Source: Cannabis sativa
Taxonomy: Eukaryota > Streptophyta > Magnoliopsida > Rosales > Cannabaceae
Direction of reading: 5' to 3'
Assembly: GCF_029168945.1 (NCBI RefSeq)
Contig: NC_083604.1
Coordinates: forward strand, 70,262,211 to 70,326,210
DNA length: 64,000 nt
Within the stretch, counting starts at the first letter, position 1; each line of letters starts with the position of its first letter. Positions 9,110-21,900 of this stretch are shown in pieces. The position numbers were made by a program, and so were the translations under genes. Under the pieces are notes generated by a model that saw nothing but the letters and a program-made list of their open reading frames with translations, ran no database searches and was not told the origin of the DNA.

Positions 9110-11660
9110 TGATGTACACGTGATTGGGTTGATGTAATAATATTGGTTTTCTTTTCCGAATTTAACCATTTCATAGTTAATAAATTTTGACAATGGTAAT
9201 ATTTACCCATTTATTAGTTAACCAATTTTAATAGAAGGAGAAGGTGAATCAAATCCCACAAACAAACTCTAAGCAATATCGGGAAAGTACTAAGTGATGT
9301 GACATGTTTATATTAAAAACAAAATTACGTACGGTTTGAGAGATTTAAATAATAATTTGCAGAATTAAAGTAAAAATAAAATGCTTTTAAGTATTAGTAC
9401 AGATGGAAGACATAATGAATGATGTGAATTGATTTATTACGGTAGTATAAAAATGTCACATCACCATCTTTAAGTAATAAGTACACGGTTTGAAACATGA
9501 AAAATAGTGATTTTATTTTTCAATCTAAAATTCAAAATAATACCCAGATTTTGTTTTTGAAAATATTTAACTAAATCAAGAATTTGTATGTAGACCCACC
9601 TTTTGAGTTTATAAAAACATAAAATTGTTTTCAAATCTTAAATAATAAGAGGAGTCACTCTGAATTTTTCTGGTTTTGTTTTTATTTTTTTTAAAATTGT
9701 TTAAAATAATGATAATATAAAACATACTTTGAAGTTTTCAAAAATTAAAAAATATTTGTTTGATGTAATTTTGTAAAAACAGAAATTATTTATTTATTCT
9801 TTCTTTTTTCTTAGAAAATAAACTTCAATAAAAAAATTAATAAATATATTCATAAAAAAGAAATGCATTTTAAAGTAATTTGGAAAAAAAAAATTGATGA
9901 AATTAAACTCAGACAAATAACTTTTTGGTGTTCTCAAAATTTTATATTTTATTTATTTTTTTTAAAAAAAATCTTCTGAAAATATTGTCAAACACTTATA
10001 ATTGTAGGCATTATTAAAAAAAAATTTCAGTTGTTAAGAATAAAATTTATTTTTTAATTATAGTGCCAAAACACCATCTAAATAATTTGTCAAAATGAGT
10101 ATTTGCCTTCTTTTTTGTTAAATGTTGTATTAATTTAAATTTACTAGCCTAAATTTAAATAAGAACACAAAATGTTTCTAAATAAAATATTATATATAAA
10201 AAAAATCAATATTAATTGAACATAAAGATCAAATGTGAGGTCCCATGCACCATATGCATTAAAATTTAGAATTATAAAATTAATTTTCGAAAAAGAAAAA
10301 AAAATGAAACTCTATTAAATGTATCAACAATAAATGTTATAATATATTGATATCAAATCATGGTGCTCTTAATTGTATTAATCCTAATTATTTTATTACA
10401 AATAAAGTAACTATATGTAGGATGTTTGTCTATTTATAGAGATCAAAATATAAGGTACATAGAATAGAACATTCCCTACAATTATAATAAATAATAAAAA
10501 CAAGTTTTTTTTTATAATATTTGGCACAATACTCGAAGAATTCACGTGACATGTATGACTTTTTTTTTAATATTTTGGTCGGATCCCACAGAAGGAGTAA
10601 TTATTTAATGAATACTTTGTCACCTAAATATTTAAATGTTATGGTAATAATAAGTACATGGTTTAAATGGTGAAATTTAAAAAGGTGATGTGACATCTAC
10701 TCATTTCAGTCGTAAATAATTTATTAAAATTTGACATCATAATCGTTGTTGGTACTACTATCATAATTTATTAAATCTGACCTAATTGATTTGTCCAAAT
10801 TTTAATAAGAAAAATGTCATATTAGTATATTAGAGCCCAACAAATATTAAATCTCCTTAAGTAATTACTGGTAGGTTTCGTGTTTTGAAATAGTATATTA
10901 ATTAACTCAAATCAGGGAATCCCATGAGATGCATGTCGAATGTAGTCGGTTTGATTTGATGTTACCTTGTGAAATCGGCGACGTACGTTATTTAAAGTGT
11001 AGGAAATACTCCATTTAACGTCAGTGAGTACACCGTGGGACGTACACAGAAAATTAAATATTGATAAGACAACTATTGATTTTTTTAGTTAGTATCTACA
11101 AATTAAAGAGGAAATAGTCCATACTTGGTTAAGAAGATTACAATATTTGGACAATTTTTAAATAATTCCCAACAACTTTAAAACGTGGTCCTAAATAGGA
11201 AATGGTTCAAAATGTATTAAAATAAGTAATGTACGAATAAATATGTTCGAAATTATAGTTTACATTTGAAAAAAAATCTTATTATCTCATTAAATTCAAA
11301 TATTGAGTAAACATAATTGCAGCGTACTGTATTTCCGATTTAAGGTACTCTGCACGTATATTAATGTACGTTATTTTCAAACTTGAACTTATTGAGATAT
11401 GGGAGATCCAGCTTCTGACGTACATTGAAATACGTTCCAAACATATTTTCATATAATTTATTTACGTATTTGTTGAAAATTGATTTTAGGGTTGGAAAGA
11501 CATACGTAGAAATACGTTATTAGAATAAAGAAATCTTTTATATATGCTAATTAATTTGTAGTAACCACATTACAATTTCTCACTTCTTGATTACAATAAA
11601 GTATTAAACATTACAATTTTCAAATAATAAAAGTGAACAACCAACTAATGGATTAACATT
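9110..11660. other. AT-rich filler inside the giant MULE, no gene seen
   Basis: Long poly-A/poly-T runs and no open frame with recognisable similarity. Scattered CGTACGT and GTACGTT boxes near 9328, 10981, 11355 and 11420 continue the GTAC theme of the element. Confidence 0.6.
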
Positions 11661-12535
11661 TGGATTAACCCAACAAAATGGATTAATTTTTGTCTTTTGT
11701 TAATAAAAACTCCTACGAGTACATATGATGTGACATATATATTTAAAACTCACCCAAGTACGGTTTTATAATAAAATAATAATTTTACCAAAAAATGTAA
11801 AAACGCTGACATTTGCCTCCCGCGTATCATTTTGTTCCAGAGTATGGCGCACCGTAGTGTCAAATATGATAGATAACACTCATCCCTCGGTGGCCTTATT
11901 GGAGGTTTAGGTTCGGTTGGATGGCATATTGGGGTGCCATGATTGGAAGTTGTTCGTGCCACCCTACTCCACCCATCCGAAACCTTCGTCAACGTTTCCT
12001 GAATATACATATACCACATACATAAAATTTTTAAGAAACAATTCGTAATAATATAATTTTTAAAAAAATAGACGTAAATAGTGGAGTTATTACCGAAATT
12101 TCTAATGAGATGATTGATTGAATTGCTGAAATTCCCTTGATGCACCTACAACAAACGGTTGTAGTGCATACCAATCCTTTTGTTTACACATCTTCACTTC
12201 GGTGCAACAACAATACATAATTTACTATTTTTTTATATATATTATCCACATACATACGTCTACAGATAGGGAGTGAGTTTTCTAGGAAAGAAAACAATAC
12301 TAAATTGAGAGGTGAAGGAGTAAGGAGAGGTAGAGGGGTATATATAGTACTTGTGGATGTGATTGTTGAGTGTAGTCTTGTCAAATATTACAAAATAATA
12401 ATTAATATAACCCTAGGTACGGCTAAAGGTGGTATAACCCCAAGACAAATTTGATTTTGTCAATCCCTTGAAAAACGTAATTTGAACAAACCCAACCCCC
12501 TATTAACTTTTCCTTGGAAGACGTAATTCCAACCA
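11661..12535 (-). repeat. Left arm of a large inverted repeat inside the giant MULE
   Basis: Reverse complement of 15571-16592 with moderate divergence and indels. Shared landmarks run from the outer end (ACATATGATGTGACATAT, AAAACTCACCCAAGTAC) through a common reading frame (MHQGNFSNSINHL; NCFLKILCMWYM) to a TATA box and the inner end (CCTTGGAAGACGTAATT). Between the arms lie a shorter matching pair (13154-13260 against 15115-15215) and the 153-bp minisatellite. Confidence 0.85.
11750..12346 (-). pseudogene. Small decayed transcription unit in the left arm
   Basis: A TATATATA box (12339-12346) precedes a minus-strand unit whose counterpart in the right arm has the same layout. A first coding piece (SREFQQFN) ends at CGGTAATAAC, a possible donor, and a downstream piece begins after TATTCAG with ETLTKVSDGWSRVARTTSN, continuing HPTEPKPPIRPP. 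A stop interrupts the first piece (QSSH followed by TAG). The family is not recognised. Because two copies share exon-like segments and a promoter, it was probably once a gene of the element. Confidence 0.4.
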
Positions 12536-13260
12536 ACCAAATTATCGATTTTGTTGTGGTTTGGTTGATTGTGGTTAGAAAAAATTTCTCCTTTATTAAT
12601 ATTATTATTAAAAAAAATGAAATAATGAGCTACTCACATATTCTCACTTTAATAATTTTAAAATATATTAATTCAGCGGTTGTACGTTTTCTTTTTTTTT
12701 TTTGCCAATTACTTTTTTAGGCATCCCTACTTTTTTATTTATTATTTGTATATGACTCATGACACATATAGTAAAAATATATTTTTTGTAATAATAATAA
12801 TAAACTTGTCAAACATTCTCTTTTTTTTAAATTTTTTTTAAAAATATTTTAGTCTTTTTCTTTTTTTATTTTATATAAGAATATTTAAATTTAAATAAAA
12901 TTTAATGTATGAAAACAAGTTACTACTTTTAAATTTTTTATATTTGAAATTAGAAAATTAAATTAAAAATAAACTTATTTTTATAAAACTATTTTATCAG
13001 ACACATTTAAAACATTATAAGAGTTACATTTAAAAAAAAAAAAGTTACTTCAGGGTATCTTAAATAATATAATAACATAATATAGCTTAAAAATATAAAA
13101 AACTAACAAAAAAATACTTTTAATATTATTCTTCATTTTATGTTTCTCACATATTAAAATGAGTACATACTGTTACGAATACAATAGTAGTTTGAGAGAA
13201 CAAGTGAGTGTAGTAATAAAGTCTGGAGAATAATGACTCTGGTACGCTTCATGATTAAAT

Positions 13261-14782
13261 GAGTACATACTGTGCCACACCGGGCCCGTAAACACCGCAA
13301 GTCACATTGTGGGTCGTACGAATGGTTGAGTGTCACTCAGTACAACCCGAGGTCGAACTGGATTCGGTTAGTTCGTTGGGAGAGTAGTGATTCCGGTACC
13401 CCAAAGCGAACTTGAGTACATATTGTGTGTCACCGGGCCCGTAAACACCGCAAGTCACAATGTCAGTAGTAGGAATGGTTGAGTGTCACTCAGTACAACC
13501 CGAGGTCGAACTGGATTCGGTGAGTTCGTTGGGAGAGTAGTGATTCCGGTACCCCAAAGCGAACTTGAGTACATATTGTGTGTCACCGGGCCCGTAAACA
13601 CGCAAGTCACAATGTCGTAGTAGGAATGGTTGAGTGTCACTCGGTACAACCCGAGGTCGAACCGGATTCGGTGAGTTCGTTGGGAGAGTAGTGATTCGGT
13701 ACCCCAAAGCGAACTTGAGTACATATTGTGTGTCACGGGCCCGTAAACACCGCAAGTCACAATGTCAGTAGTAGGAATGGTTGAGTGTCACTCAGTACAA
13801 CCCCAGGTTGAGCGGATTCGGTGAGTTCGTTGGGAGAGTAGTGATTCGGTACCCCCAAAGCGAACTTGAGTACATATTGTGTGTCACCAGGCCCGTAAAC
13901 ACGCAAGTCACAATGTCGGTAGTAGGAATGGTTGAGTGTCACTCGGTACAACCCGAGGTCGGCTGGATTCGGTGAGTTCGTTGGGAGAGTAGTGATTCCG
14001 GTACCCCAAAGCGAACTTGAGTACATATTGTGTGTCACCGGGCCCGTAAACACCGCAAGTCACAATGTCAGTAGTAGGAATGGTTGAGTGTCACTCAGTA
14101 CAACCCGAGGTCGAACTGGATTCGGTTAGTTCGTTGGGAGAGTAGTGATTCCGGTACCCCAAAGCGAACTTGAGTACATATTGTGTGTCACCGGGCCCGT
14201 AAACACCGCAAGTCACAATGTCAGTAGTAGGAATGGTTGAGTGTCACTCAGTACAACCCGAGGTCGAACTGGATTCGGTGAGTTCGTTGGGAGAGTAGTG
14301 ATTCCGGTACCCCAAAGCGAACTTGAGTACATATTGTGTGTCACCGAGCCCGTAAACACCGCAAGTCACAATGTCAGTAGTAGGAATGGTTGAGTGTCAC
14401 TCAGTACAACCCGAGGTCGAAGCTGGATTCGGTGAGTTCGTTGGGAGAGTAGTGATTCGGTACCCCAAAGCGAACTTGAGTACATATTGTGTGTCACGGG
14501 CCCGTAAACACCGCAAGTCACAATGTCAGTAGTAGGAATGGTTGAGTGTCACTCAGTACAACCCGAGGTCGAACTGGATTCGGTGAGTTCGTTGGGAGAG
14601 TAGTGATTCCGGTACCCCAAAGCGAACTTGAGTACATATTGTGTGTCACCGGGCCCGTAAACACCGCAAGTCACAATGTCAGTAGTAGGAATGGTTGAGT
14701 GTCACTCAGTACAACCCGAGGTCGAACTGGATTCGGTTAGTTCGTTGGGAGAGTAGTGATTCCGGTACCCCAAAGCGAACTG
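13261..14782 (+). repeat. Minisatellite: ten tandem copies of a ~153-bp unit
   Basis: Copies begin with GAGTACATA at 13261, 13414, 13567, 13717, 13868, 14019, 14172, 14325, 14478 and 14630, giving periods of 150-153 bp. Each carries the palindromic word CCGGGCCCG, TGAGTGTCACTCAGTACAA, CGAGGTCGAACTGGATTCGG and CGGTACCCCAAAGCGAACTT. Copies are about 95-99% alike; the first is more diverged. Most differences are one-base losses at CCGG, CCG or CAG steps. The array lies at the centre of the inverted repeat of the giant MULE and is far more GC-rich than its surroundings. Long antisense open frames here are by-products of the period. Confidence 0.95.
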
Positions 14783-14789
14783 GATTTTG

Positions 14790-15060
14790 AGTTTTTTGGT
14801 TAAGGTGACACACAGTATGTAGTCAAGTTAGCTTTGGTGTACCGGAGTCACTATCCTCCTAAAAAACTCAATGAATCTAGTTCGAGCTAGGGTTGTACGA
14901 CGCGACAGTCAACCATTCGTAGTACTGACGTTGTCACTCGCGGTGTTTACATGCGCGGTGACACAGTATGTAGTGAAGTTTGCTGTTGGGTACCGGAGTC
15001 ACTCCTCTTCTAACGAACTCACCGAATGAAGTTTGACCTAGGGTTGTACAGAGTGACACC
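14790..15060 (-). repeat. Diverged inverted copies of the 153-bp minisatellite unit
   Basis: Two units in opposite orientation to the main array: GTGACACACAGTATGTAGTC near 14803 and GGTGACACAGTATGTAGTGA near 14957, each followed by GGTGTACCGGAGTCACT-like or GGGTACCGGAGTCACT, then AACGAACTCACCGAAT-like and GGGTTGTAC words. They are much more diverged than the direct copies, so they look like the older, unexpanded half of the palindrome. Confidence 0.85.
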
Positions 15061-15570
15061 GATGCAGTATGGGAGAAGTCGCACTATGAATTTAGGTTGT
15101 TTGGGCTGAGTGTGTACTCAGTTCATCATGACGCGTACCAGATTCACTATTCTCTTGATTTTATTACTAGAGTCACTTCTTGTCTTAAACTACTATTGTA
15201 TTCATAACATTAAACAATTTTGTTATTAAATATCTATATTTATATAGTATTCAAAAAATTATTGTAATCTTGATTCCAACGAGTGATACGTTAATGTAAT
15301 CTTACAAAAATTATTGCAATATTTACTCCAACGAATAATATTTTAATGAAATATTAAAATCGTATTTAAATAAATATTGAGTTTTCATTATTAGTAAACA
15401 TCCTAATTTAATTTCTTATTCATTTGGCCACACATGTTTATTTGGACATAATATTAGGATATTTGTTGCTACATGTGATAACAATGGGAGCAACATTTAC
15501 CTTATTTAAATACATAATTTTTGTTTAGCACAGTGAACCAATTCAATGTTGTGACCGAGCATGCATATTG

Positions 15571-16592
15571 GTTCCAATTACGTCTTCCAAGGAAAAGTTA
15601 GTAGGGGGTTGGGTTTGTTGATACTACGTTTTTCAAGGGATTGAAAAAGTCAAATAAATAGCTTTAGGTTATTTGTAGCCGTACCTAGGGTTATATTATT
15701 AATTATTATTTTTAAATTTTTGTGAAGACTACACTCAACAATCACATCCACAAGTACTATATATACCCCTCTACCTCTCCTTACTCCTTCACAATTTCGT
15801 ATTAAACCCTATCCTAGAGAACTCACTCCCTATATGTAGACGTGTGTATAATATATTAAAAAAATAAATTATGTATTGTTGTTGCACCAAAGTGAAGATG
15901 TGTAAACAGAAGGATTGGTATGCACTGCAACCGTGTGTTGTAGGTGCATCAAGGGAATTTCAGCAATTCAATAAATCATCTCATAACAAATTTTGGTAAT
16001 AACTCAACTCTTTATGTCTATTTATTTCAATATTATATTATTACAAATTGTTTCTTAAAAATTTTATGTATGTGGTACATGTGTATTCAGGAAATGTTGA
16101 CGAAGGTTTGGGATGGGTGGACTAGGGTGGCGGGAACTACTTCCAAAACGGCCACCCAAATATGTCATCCTACCGAACCTTAACCTCCCGAGTGGACAAG
16201 GCGACCGAGGAATGAGTGTTATAATATTTGACACAACGGTGCGCCAGACTCTTGAAGAAAAGATATGCGGGAGGCGAATGTCAGCGTTTTTTACAGTCCT
16301 ATGTCAAATTGCTTCCTCATGTACAACCTACTGATTTGACCGTATATGGATTGATGGGAAAATATTATTAAAATGTTTATTATTTTAAAATACAAAAAGG
16401 TCTTCCTCATTTATTTAAAATTGTTTTTTAGGGTTTTGAAGGATTTGTTGTTTACTTTAAGTGTTGAAATTATTATTTTATTGTAAAAACGTACTTGGCT
16501 GAGTTTTACATAGTTATATGTCACATCATATGTACTGTAGCAGATTCTATTAACATAAGACAAAAATTAAGTTTCATTGATATTAACCCACT
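15571..16592 (+). repeat. Right arm of the large inverted repeat inside the giant MULE
   Basis: Plus-strand counterpart of 11661-12535. It keeps the same promoter, the two exon-like pieces and the outer GTCACATCATATGTAC word. It is about 150 bp longer than the left arm through small insertions. Confidence 0.85.
15758..16334 (+). pseudogene. Small decayed transcription unit in the right arm
   Basis: TATATATA at 15758-15765 precedes an ATG at 15871 opening a frame with CCC and KMCKQKDWYALQPC, then SREFQQFN, up to a GGTAATAAC donor-like site. After TGTATTCAG (about 16090) a second piece reads EMLTKVWDGWTRVAGTTSK and HPTEP. The two pieces do not join cleanly in frame with these sites, so I treat the unit as decayed. 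It is the mirror copy of the unit at 11750-12346; the two diverge outward from the minisatellite. Confidence 0.4.
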
Positions 16593-16937
16593 CAAAATTC
16601 AAAATGTATATTTAAATGACACACATTATTTTCATTCATATTGACTTCAAAGGTTTGTATATTTAAATAAGTATTTTTTATTTTATTAAAGAAGGTAATA
16701 CATCCTACACATGTCAACTGATTATTGGAAATTAGAATTCCAATACATCCTACATAAAATTAAAATATAAGAAAGTTCATACAATTCCATTAAACCAAAC
16801 TAAACCGGCTGTATATGTGGTTTATTCATGTGGGGAGAAATATTTATGTGTTGTACTTTTAACTGTTCATAGAGTTAACATAAAATATTATTTTAATTTG
16901 ATTGGACTGCTTGTGATTGATTGACACTACTTTTTTG

Positions 16938-16945
16938 TATATAAG
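16938..16945 (+). promoter_or_regulatory. TATA box of the GRF zinc-finger gene
   Basis: TATATAAG about 207 bases before the ATG at 17152, leaving room for a leader of about 175 bases. It is the same octamer as at 7653 and, on the other strand, 9089. Confidence 0.5.
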
Positions 16946-17151
16946 TATAGTGCACCAAAGACTTTGAAGCAAATATTTGAGAGGAAGCACGAAATATGCT
17001 CCCCAATTTTAATATACTTTCTAACGTTTTCAAAGAAATTCGGTTTCCCCCCTAAATTTATTTTCACAACCTATTTCCACCATAAGGTCAACGGAAACAC
17101 TCCTTTTCAAGCCTCACTAACACCCTAATTTGGTTTGTTAAAAAAAAAAAC

Positions 17152-17598
17152 ATGGTGGCTGGTTCTGGAGAGGACCCCTACGGGTTCGAGAGGGATTTCC
17201 CTTCATGGAAAAATTCACTTGGGGGACACCCCCATTGCTACTGTGGTGATCTAGCTTATGTTTGGACTTCTAGCAGTAGAGCAAATCCGGGTCGTCGCTT
17301 CTTTGGATGTCCGCACTATGTAAGACTTCGAACGCCTTAATAATATTTTAAACTAGGCTTTGTAAATATGGTGATGTACTTATTTTAAATTCAGGAGAAC
17401 AACGAAAGTCGAGGATGTGATTACTTTTGTTGGATCGATCAAGCTCATCCTAAAAAACCTGCAGACACTACTCTCGGTTTGCGAAACCAAGTAAGGAGTT
17501 TGGAGAAAGAGAAGATGCACCATGAAAACATTATTAAAAAATTATATTTCATTATATTTATTTGCCTCTTCATCATTTGCCAACTTTTATTTCGTTAG
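17152..17598 (+). CDS. GRF-type zinc-finger protein with C-terminal membrane segment, two exons (MULE cargo)
   Basis: Exon 1 is 17152-17319 and exon 2 is 17395-17598. The intron has a strong donor (TAT then GTAAGA) and acceptor (TTCAG), and both exons are whole numbers of codons, giving 123 residues. Residues about 22-70 form a GRF zinc finger: HCYCGDLA, then NPGRRFFGCPHY and, after the splice, SRGCDYFCWID, so the cysteine pattern CxC...C...C is complete only in the spliced form. A short charged coiled coil follows (LGLRNQVRSLEKEKMHHE), then a hydrophobic stretch (LYFIIFICLFIICQLLF) that would anchor the C-terminus in a membrane. Small plant proteins with this order (GRF finger, coil, tail anchor; the At4g04775-like group) are common and unstudied. 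GRF fingers in other proteins bind single-stranded nucleic acid; the role here is unknown. Confidence 0.85.
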
Positions 17599-17599
17599 A

Positions 17600-18908
17600 G
17601 ATATTGTATGTGGTATGATGTTTATTTTATGTTTTTTAAGGACGTAATTCAAAGGAAAGGTAGGCATTTAAGTTGGTTCTATTAAAAATTTCTTAATTAC
17701 TATTTCGTCATTGATTGTGAATGTCAATATGTGCGTAGTACAGTAATTAATCTAGTGTGAAATACTAGGATTTAAAGATAAATATCGGTAATTTTCACAA
17801 TATAATCCAAAAAGTGTCATAATAACTTAGTCAACATTGTTGTGTTTCACTAATTTGCATTTTAAAAATACTTCAACTTTTTTTTCAAAGTTTAATGTTT
17901 AATAGATTGCTACCATTTTCAAACGTTGATGTTCAATACATTGCATTTTTTAAAAACACTAACCTTTATTTTTTTTGGTAGCTTTTAATTGCATTATTTA
18001 GAAATGGTGAAATTCAGAGTTATTATGTCTCATCACTGTACAGTACTTTAACTATGTGTTTAATGTTGAATAGATTGGTACCATTGTTTTTAATTTTTAA
18101 TATGTTGGAGGTATCCATATAATTGTTGTAAAGGTTGATGTTCAATACACTGCATTTTTGGAAAACAGTTCTTTTTTATAGCCTTTAATTACATTATTTA
18201 GAAGTGGTAAAATTGTTACAAAGGAAATTGTGTGACAGAGTTATTATTATTGCTCATAACTGTACTGTACTTACTCTTTTTGATCCAAATTTATGTCCAA
18301 GGCCAGAATTAATGCCTTCGTTGTTGATTGTAGGTATTTTTATTATTTTGGACATAATTGGAGTAAACAATTTCATTTTGAAAATAATGTACTTCACTAT
18401 CCAAAACCTAATAGTACTGGCAAAATATAACAACAGTAATAATATTCACAATAGTAATGGGAAAGTACATAAGTATAAGTATTATTATTATTTTGGCTAT
18501 GGACATCATTGGACTAAAACAGATAGTGCGAAAAGGAATGTAAAATTGGTTAGTTTCATTTTCAGAATAATGTACTTGACATATTGTTATGGTAAAAAAA
18601 AATCCAAAACCTAATAGTAATGGCAAAGTATAACAACCTAAATAATATTCACAATAATAGTAATAATGACCATACAATAATAATAATCAGTTCCACCAAA
18701 TTCTAAAAACTACCACAAGTCTCACCCTATAGTAAATTATAAAATCACCAACATTAGTGCAATTCCAAATCACCTAACAGTAGTATGATGCAAGTATATA
18801 ACATGACTGAGTAAATATAATTTACGACCTAAAACCTAACTTTTGTAACCATTGTACTGAACATAGTAAATATATAAATAAAGTAACTTTTCTAACCATT
18901 GTAATATA
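17600..18908. other. Non-coding spacer in the giant MULE
   Basis: AT-rich DNA with local duplications: a word like GTTGATGTTCAATACA(T/C)TGCATTTT occurs at about 17926 and 18136, and AATAATGTACTTCACTATCCAAAACCTAATAGTA-like words recur near 18384 and 18570-18620 in the same orientation. No open frame has recognisable similarity. Confidence 0.5.
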
Positions 18909-21900
18909 CTACTTGTTACTTATGGCCAGCCTTTTAGAATGACGTGTTTTCGGGGACTTGCTCTTGCCAGTCCACATGTTTTCGGACCTGGCCTTATTTG
19001 TCTTGAATCGGGGGTCTCGAGGAGACCTTGATGGACTACGTAATGCTATAGTTGTAGATGTTGATGGAAGAACTTTGGTTTTGCTCAATCCAAATTGCTT
19101 CTTAACTCCCTCCATCACAGCATGTCTAGCCTTGTTACTCTCGTGGGTGACAATTTTCCCAACACAATCCAGTCTCGCTTCAATAGGATCAAACTGCAGT
19201 GTACATTAGGAAACCAATTCAGTAATACACATGACAACCAAATCCATAGAAACAAATCCATCAAAAAATAGATTGACAACTCAATTTTCACAATATAAAC
19301 AGTTAGTTAACAGGATGAAAACTTAAACTAAAGAAATCAACATTACATTACCTCTTCCAATATTTCATTTTCCTCGAACAGTGATTCCATGTACTTCATT
19401 ACAAACATTCCACAATCGTGGCCATTTTGTTGTTGTGGGTAGTCCTTGCTTGAAGAAATAATTACAAACTCGCTGAAATTCAGGTCTGCTGGCTTCACAG
19501 GGGCAAACAATTGGTCCAAAGTCTGGAGCTGCAAAAAAATTAAAACAATCACAGTTGAGATTAGTGCAATTACACTAATAAAACGGCAAACCGTGTACAC
19601 ACGTGCATACCATCTCTACGCAGGTGCTCCGACGTGACCTCTTATGCATTGCAGAAGACAACGAGTCCCTAATTTCCACTGTTGTATTAACCATGCTCAC
19701 ATTCGCCGCAAACCAGTGCGGAGCACTCTCGGTATCCAGTAGGGGTACCACCATCTGCGACAAAGTAAAACAAACAACGTCATCGGAAAATTGAACTACA
19801 CACATTTGATTCAACACAAAAGTTTCAAGAAAATGCAAATTACAGTGTGACATAAACTCAAATCTGCATCGTAATAAAGAGTGGACCACTCTTGCTGCTT
19901 CGCCATCCTCTCCACAGTCATCGATCTTCCAAGTAACTTGCTCTGCACAATAAGCACACATAATAGATTACATTTTAAATAAAAACATAGATTTAACAGA
20001 GTTTACAGCACAAATACAAAAGATTCATGTCCACTTTTAAATATCAAATTTCATACCGAAATTCTGGTGGGCATAAACCAAGTTCTCTTACTTCCAATGC
20101 CGTTGCGCTTCTTCTCTCGAAAATTCATGATTTGAGCAAAGCAATCAATGAGCTGACATTTACACAAACAATATCCGTTATGTTGTCATTCATACAATTT
20201 GTAAATGGCATTAACTAAAGTAATGAACTAAAAATTTCAAAGCACCCAAAAGCCAACTTCTACGTACACTGTGTGATATATCGGTCTCCGGTTTCATGCA
20301 TTTGAAATACATCCGCTCGACCTCAACCTTCCCAAAATGGGCTAACACTTCACTGAAATACCAAACAAATAATCAACAACGAAACGAATGTACTAATATC
20401 AACTACGTACACAGTAATCATGACACATGAGATTACCTCGGATCATTGGCGCTAGAGAAAATGTAACGGAACAACTCGTACTGTTGATTTGAGTAACCCT
20501 TCTTCACAGTGAACGGACCAATCACCTTCCCTCCAGATTCTTTGAATCTTTCGAACGCAGCATCATCAAAATCATCCTTCACTGTCTGCTCAACTTCCTC
20601 TTTTACAATAGCGGGGAGATCTTCTCCCCAAAAGTTCATAACCTCAAACGAATCATCAGAAACAACCACCTTAGTTGGAACAACGACCTTCTCTTCTGAT
20701 AGATTAAGTGAAGGGACACTCTCTACATCATCAACATCCTCTTCCAATTGATCCTTCGTCCCTTCACCATCCTTTTCCTCGACAACCACGTCATCCTTCG
20801 TCCCTTCACCATCCTTTTCCTCGACACAGACGTCATCCTTCTTCTCGGTCTCCCCGTTGAACGAAAGCGAGCGCTGAACTTTGCTCGTCTCAGGTATCTC
20901 CAACACTTCTTTCATAGTCCCCTTCCCAAGGGAAGTGGAGAGTACCTTCAGTAACAGCTCTTTTGCGCTGCTCACCTTCAAATCAAGCCGGAAGACCTCA
21001 TCTTTCAACTCACACACAGCTTTGTATATTGCGTCATTTGTGGGTTGCCCAACTGCAGCGGATTCAAAACTTGGCAGTAACACATACGTGTTAGTCAACT
21101 TCACCTGCTTAGTACACCAAAAAAACTAGTTAGCATATCTCTCAAATAAAATTCTAACGCATTAGAAAATTGAAGTACTAAATGTACCTTTCCACTTGTG
21201 TGACCACCCTGGTCTCGAATCCACTTGTACACTGACTTGCAGTGTTTTGTGGTCCAAAAGTCAATTGGAGCCACAGTTCGGTCCACGTGAGTAGCAGTCC
21301 AGTCTACGTGCGTCAAATATACAAGCTGCCACCAAACAAAAGTGCATACATATATTACCACACCAGTACAAGAGAGAATAAAATTACTACCATCACAATA
21401 ATTCGAAAACTTACCTGTAAAAATATCGTGCAATAGGAGACATTTTTGGTGTTCTTCGTCTTGTACCGGTGTAGAGAGCTCATTAGATATCGATATCCGG
21501 CAGTCGCCCAATTCTTCTTCTTAATTGACCTTATGTCAACTAAAGAATGCATGTAGCTAGTGCTGACCTCGGTACCATTCTTCGGCAGCAACACAGTTCC
21601 AATACAGACAAGGAGAAACTTAATGAGAAACAGGTAGTCACTGTCGCTGGTTTCCCTGAGCTCATTCTCCAGCAAAGTCAGGGAATACCTATAGTCCTTG
21701 GCCTTGAAGAGGACGTCAAACTCAACCAGGTCACGCTCACTTTCGGTTGCCACGGGTTCTCCGCCATCCCGGATTCCCATGACATCCTCAAACAGCTTGG
21801 CGGATAGTTGGATTGTTCTTCCAAATATCTCCAGCCGAGAAGTGGTTGGATCCACGTGATCGATCAGCCAACTAACTATCTTAGCGTCTATGTACGGGGC

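Noticed and set aside
13455..14053. Overlapping antisense open frames of 89-101 residues in the minisatellite
   Set aside because: They arise because the unit length is close to a multiple of three; units of 150-152 bases break them and the translations only repeat the DNA repeat.
13261..14782. Regular direct repeats that could suggest a CRISPR-like array
   Set aside because: Units are contiguous and alike over their whole length with no unique spacers, and the context is a plant transposon. It is a minisatellite.
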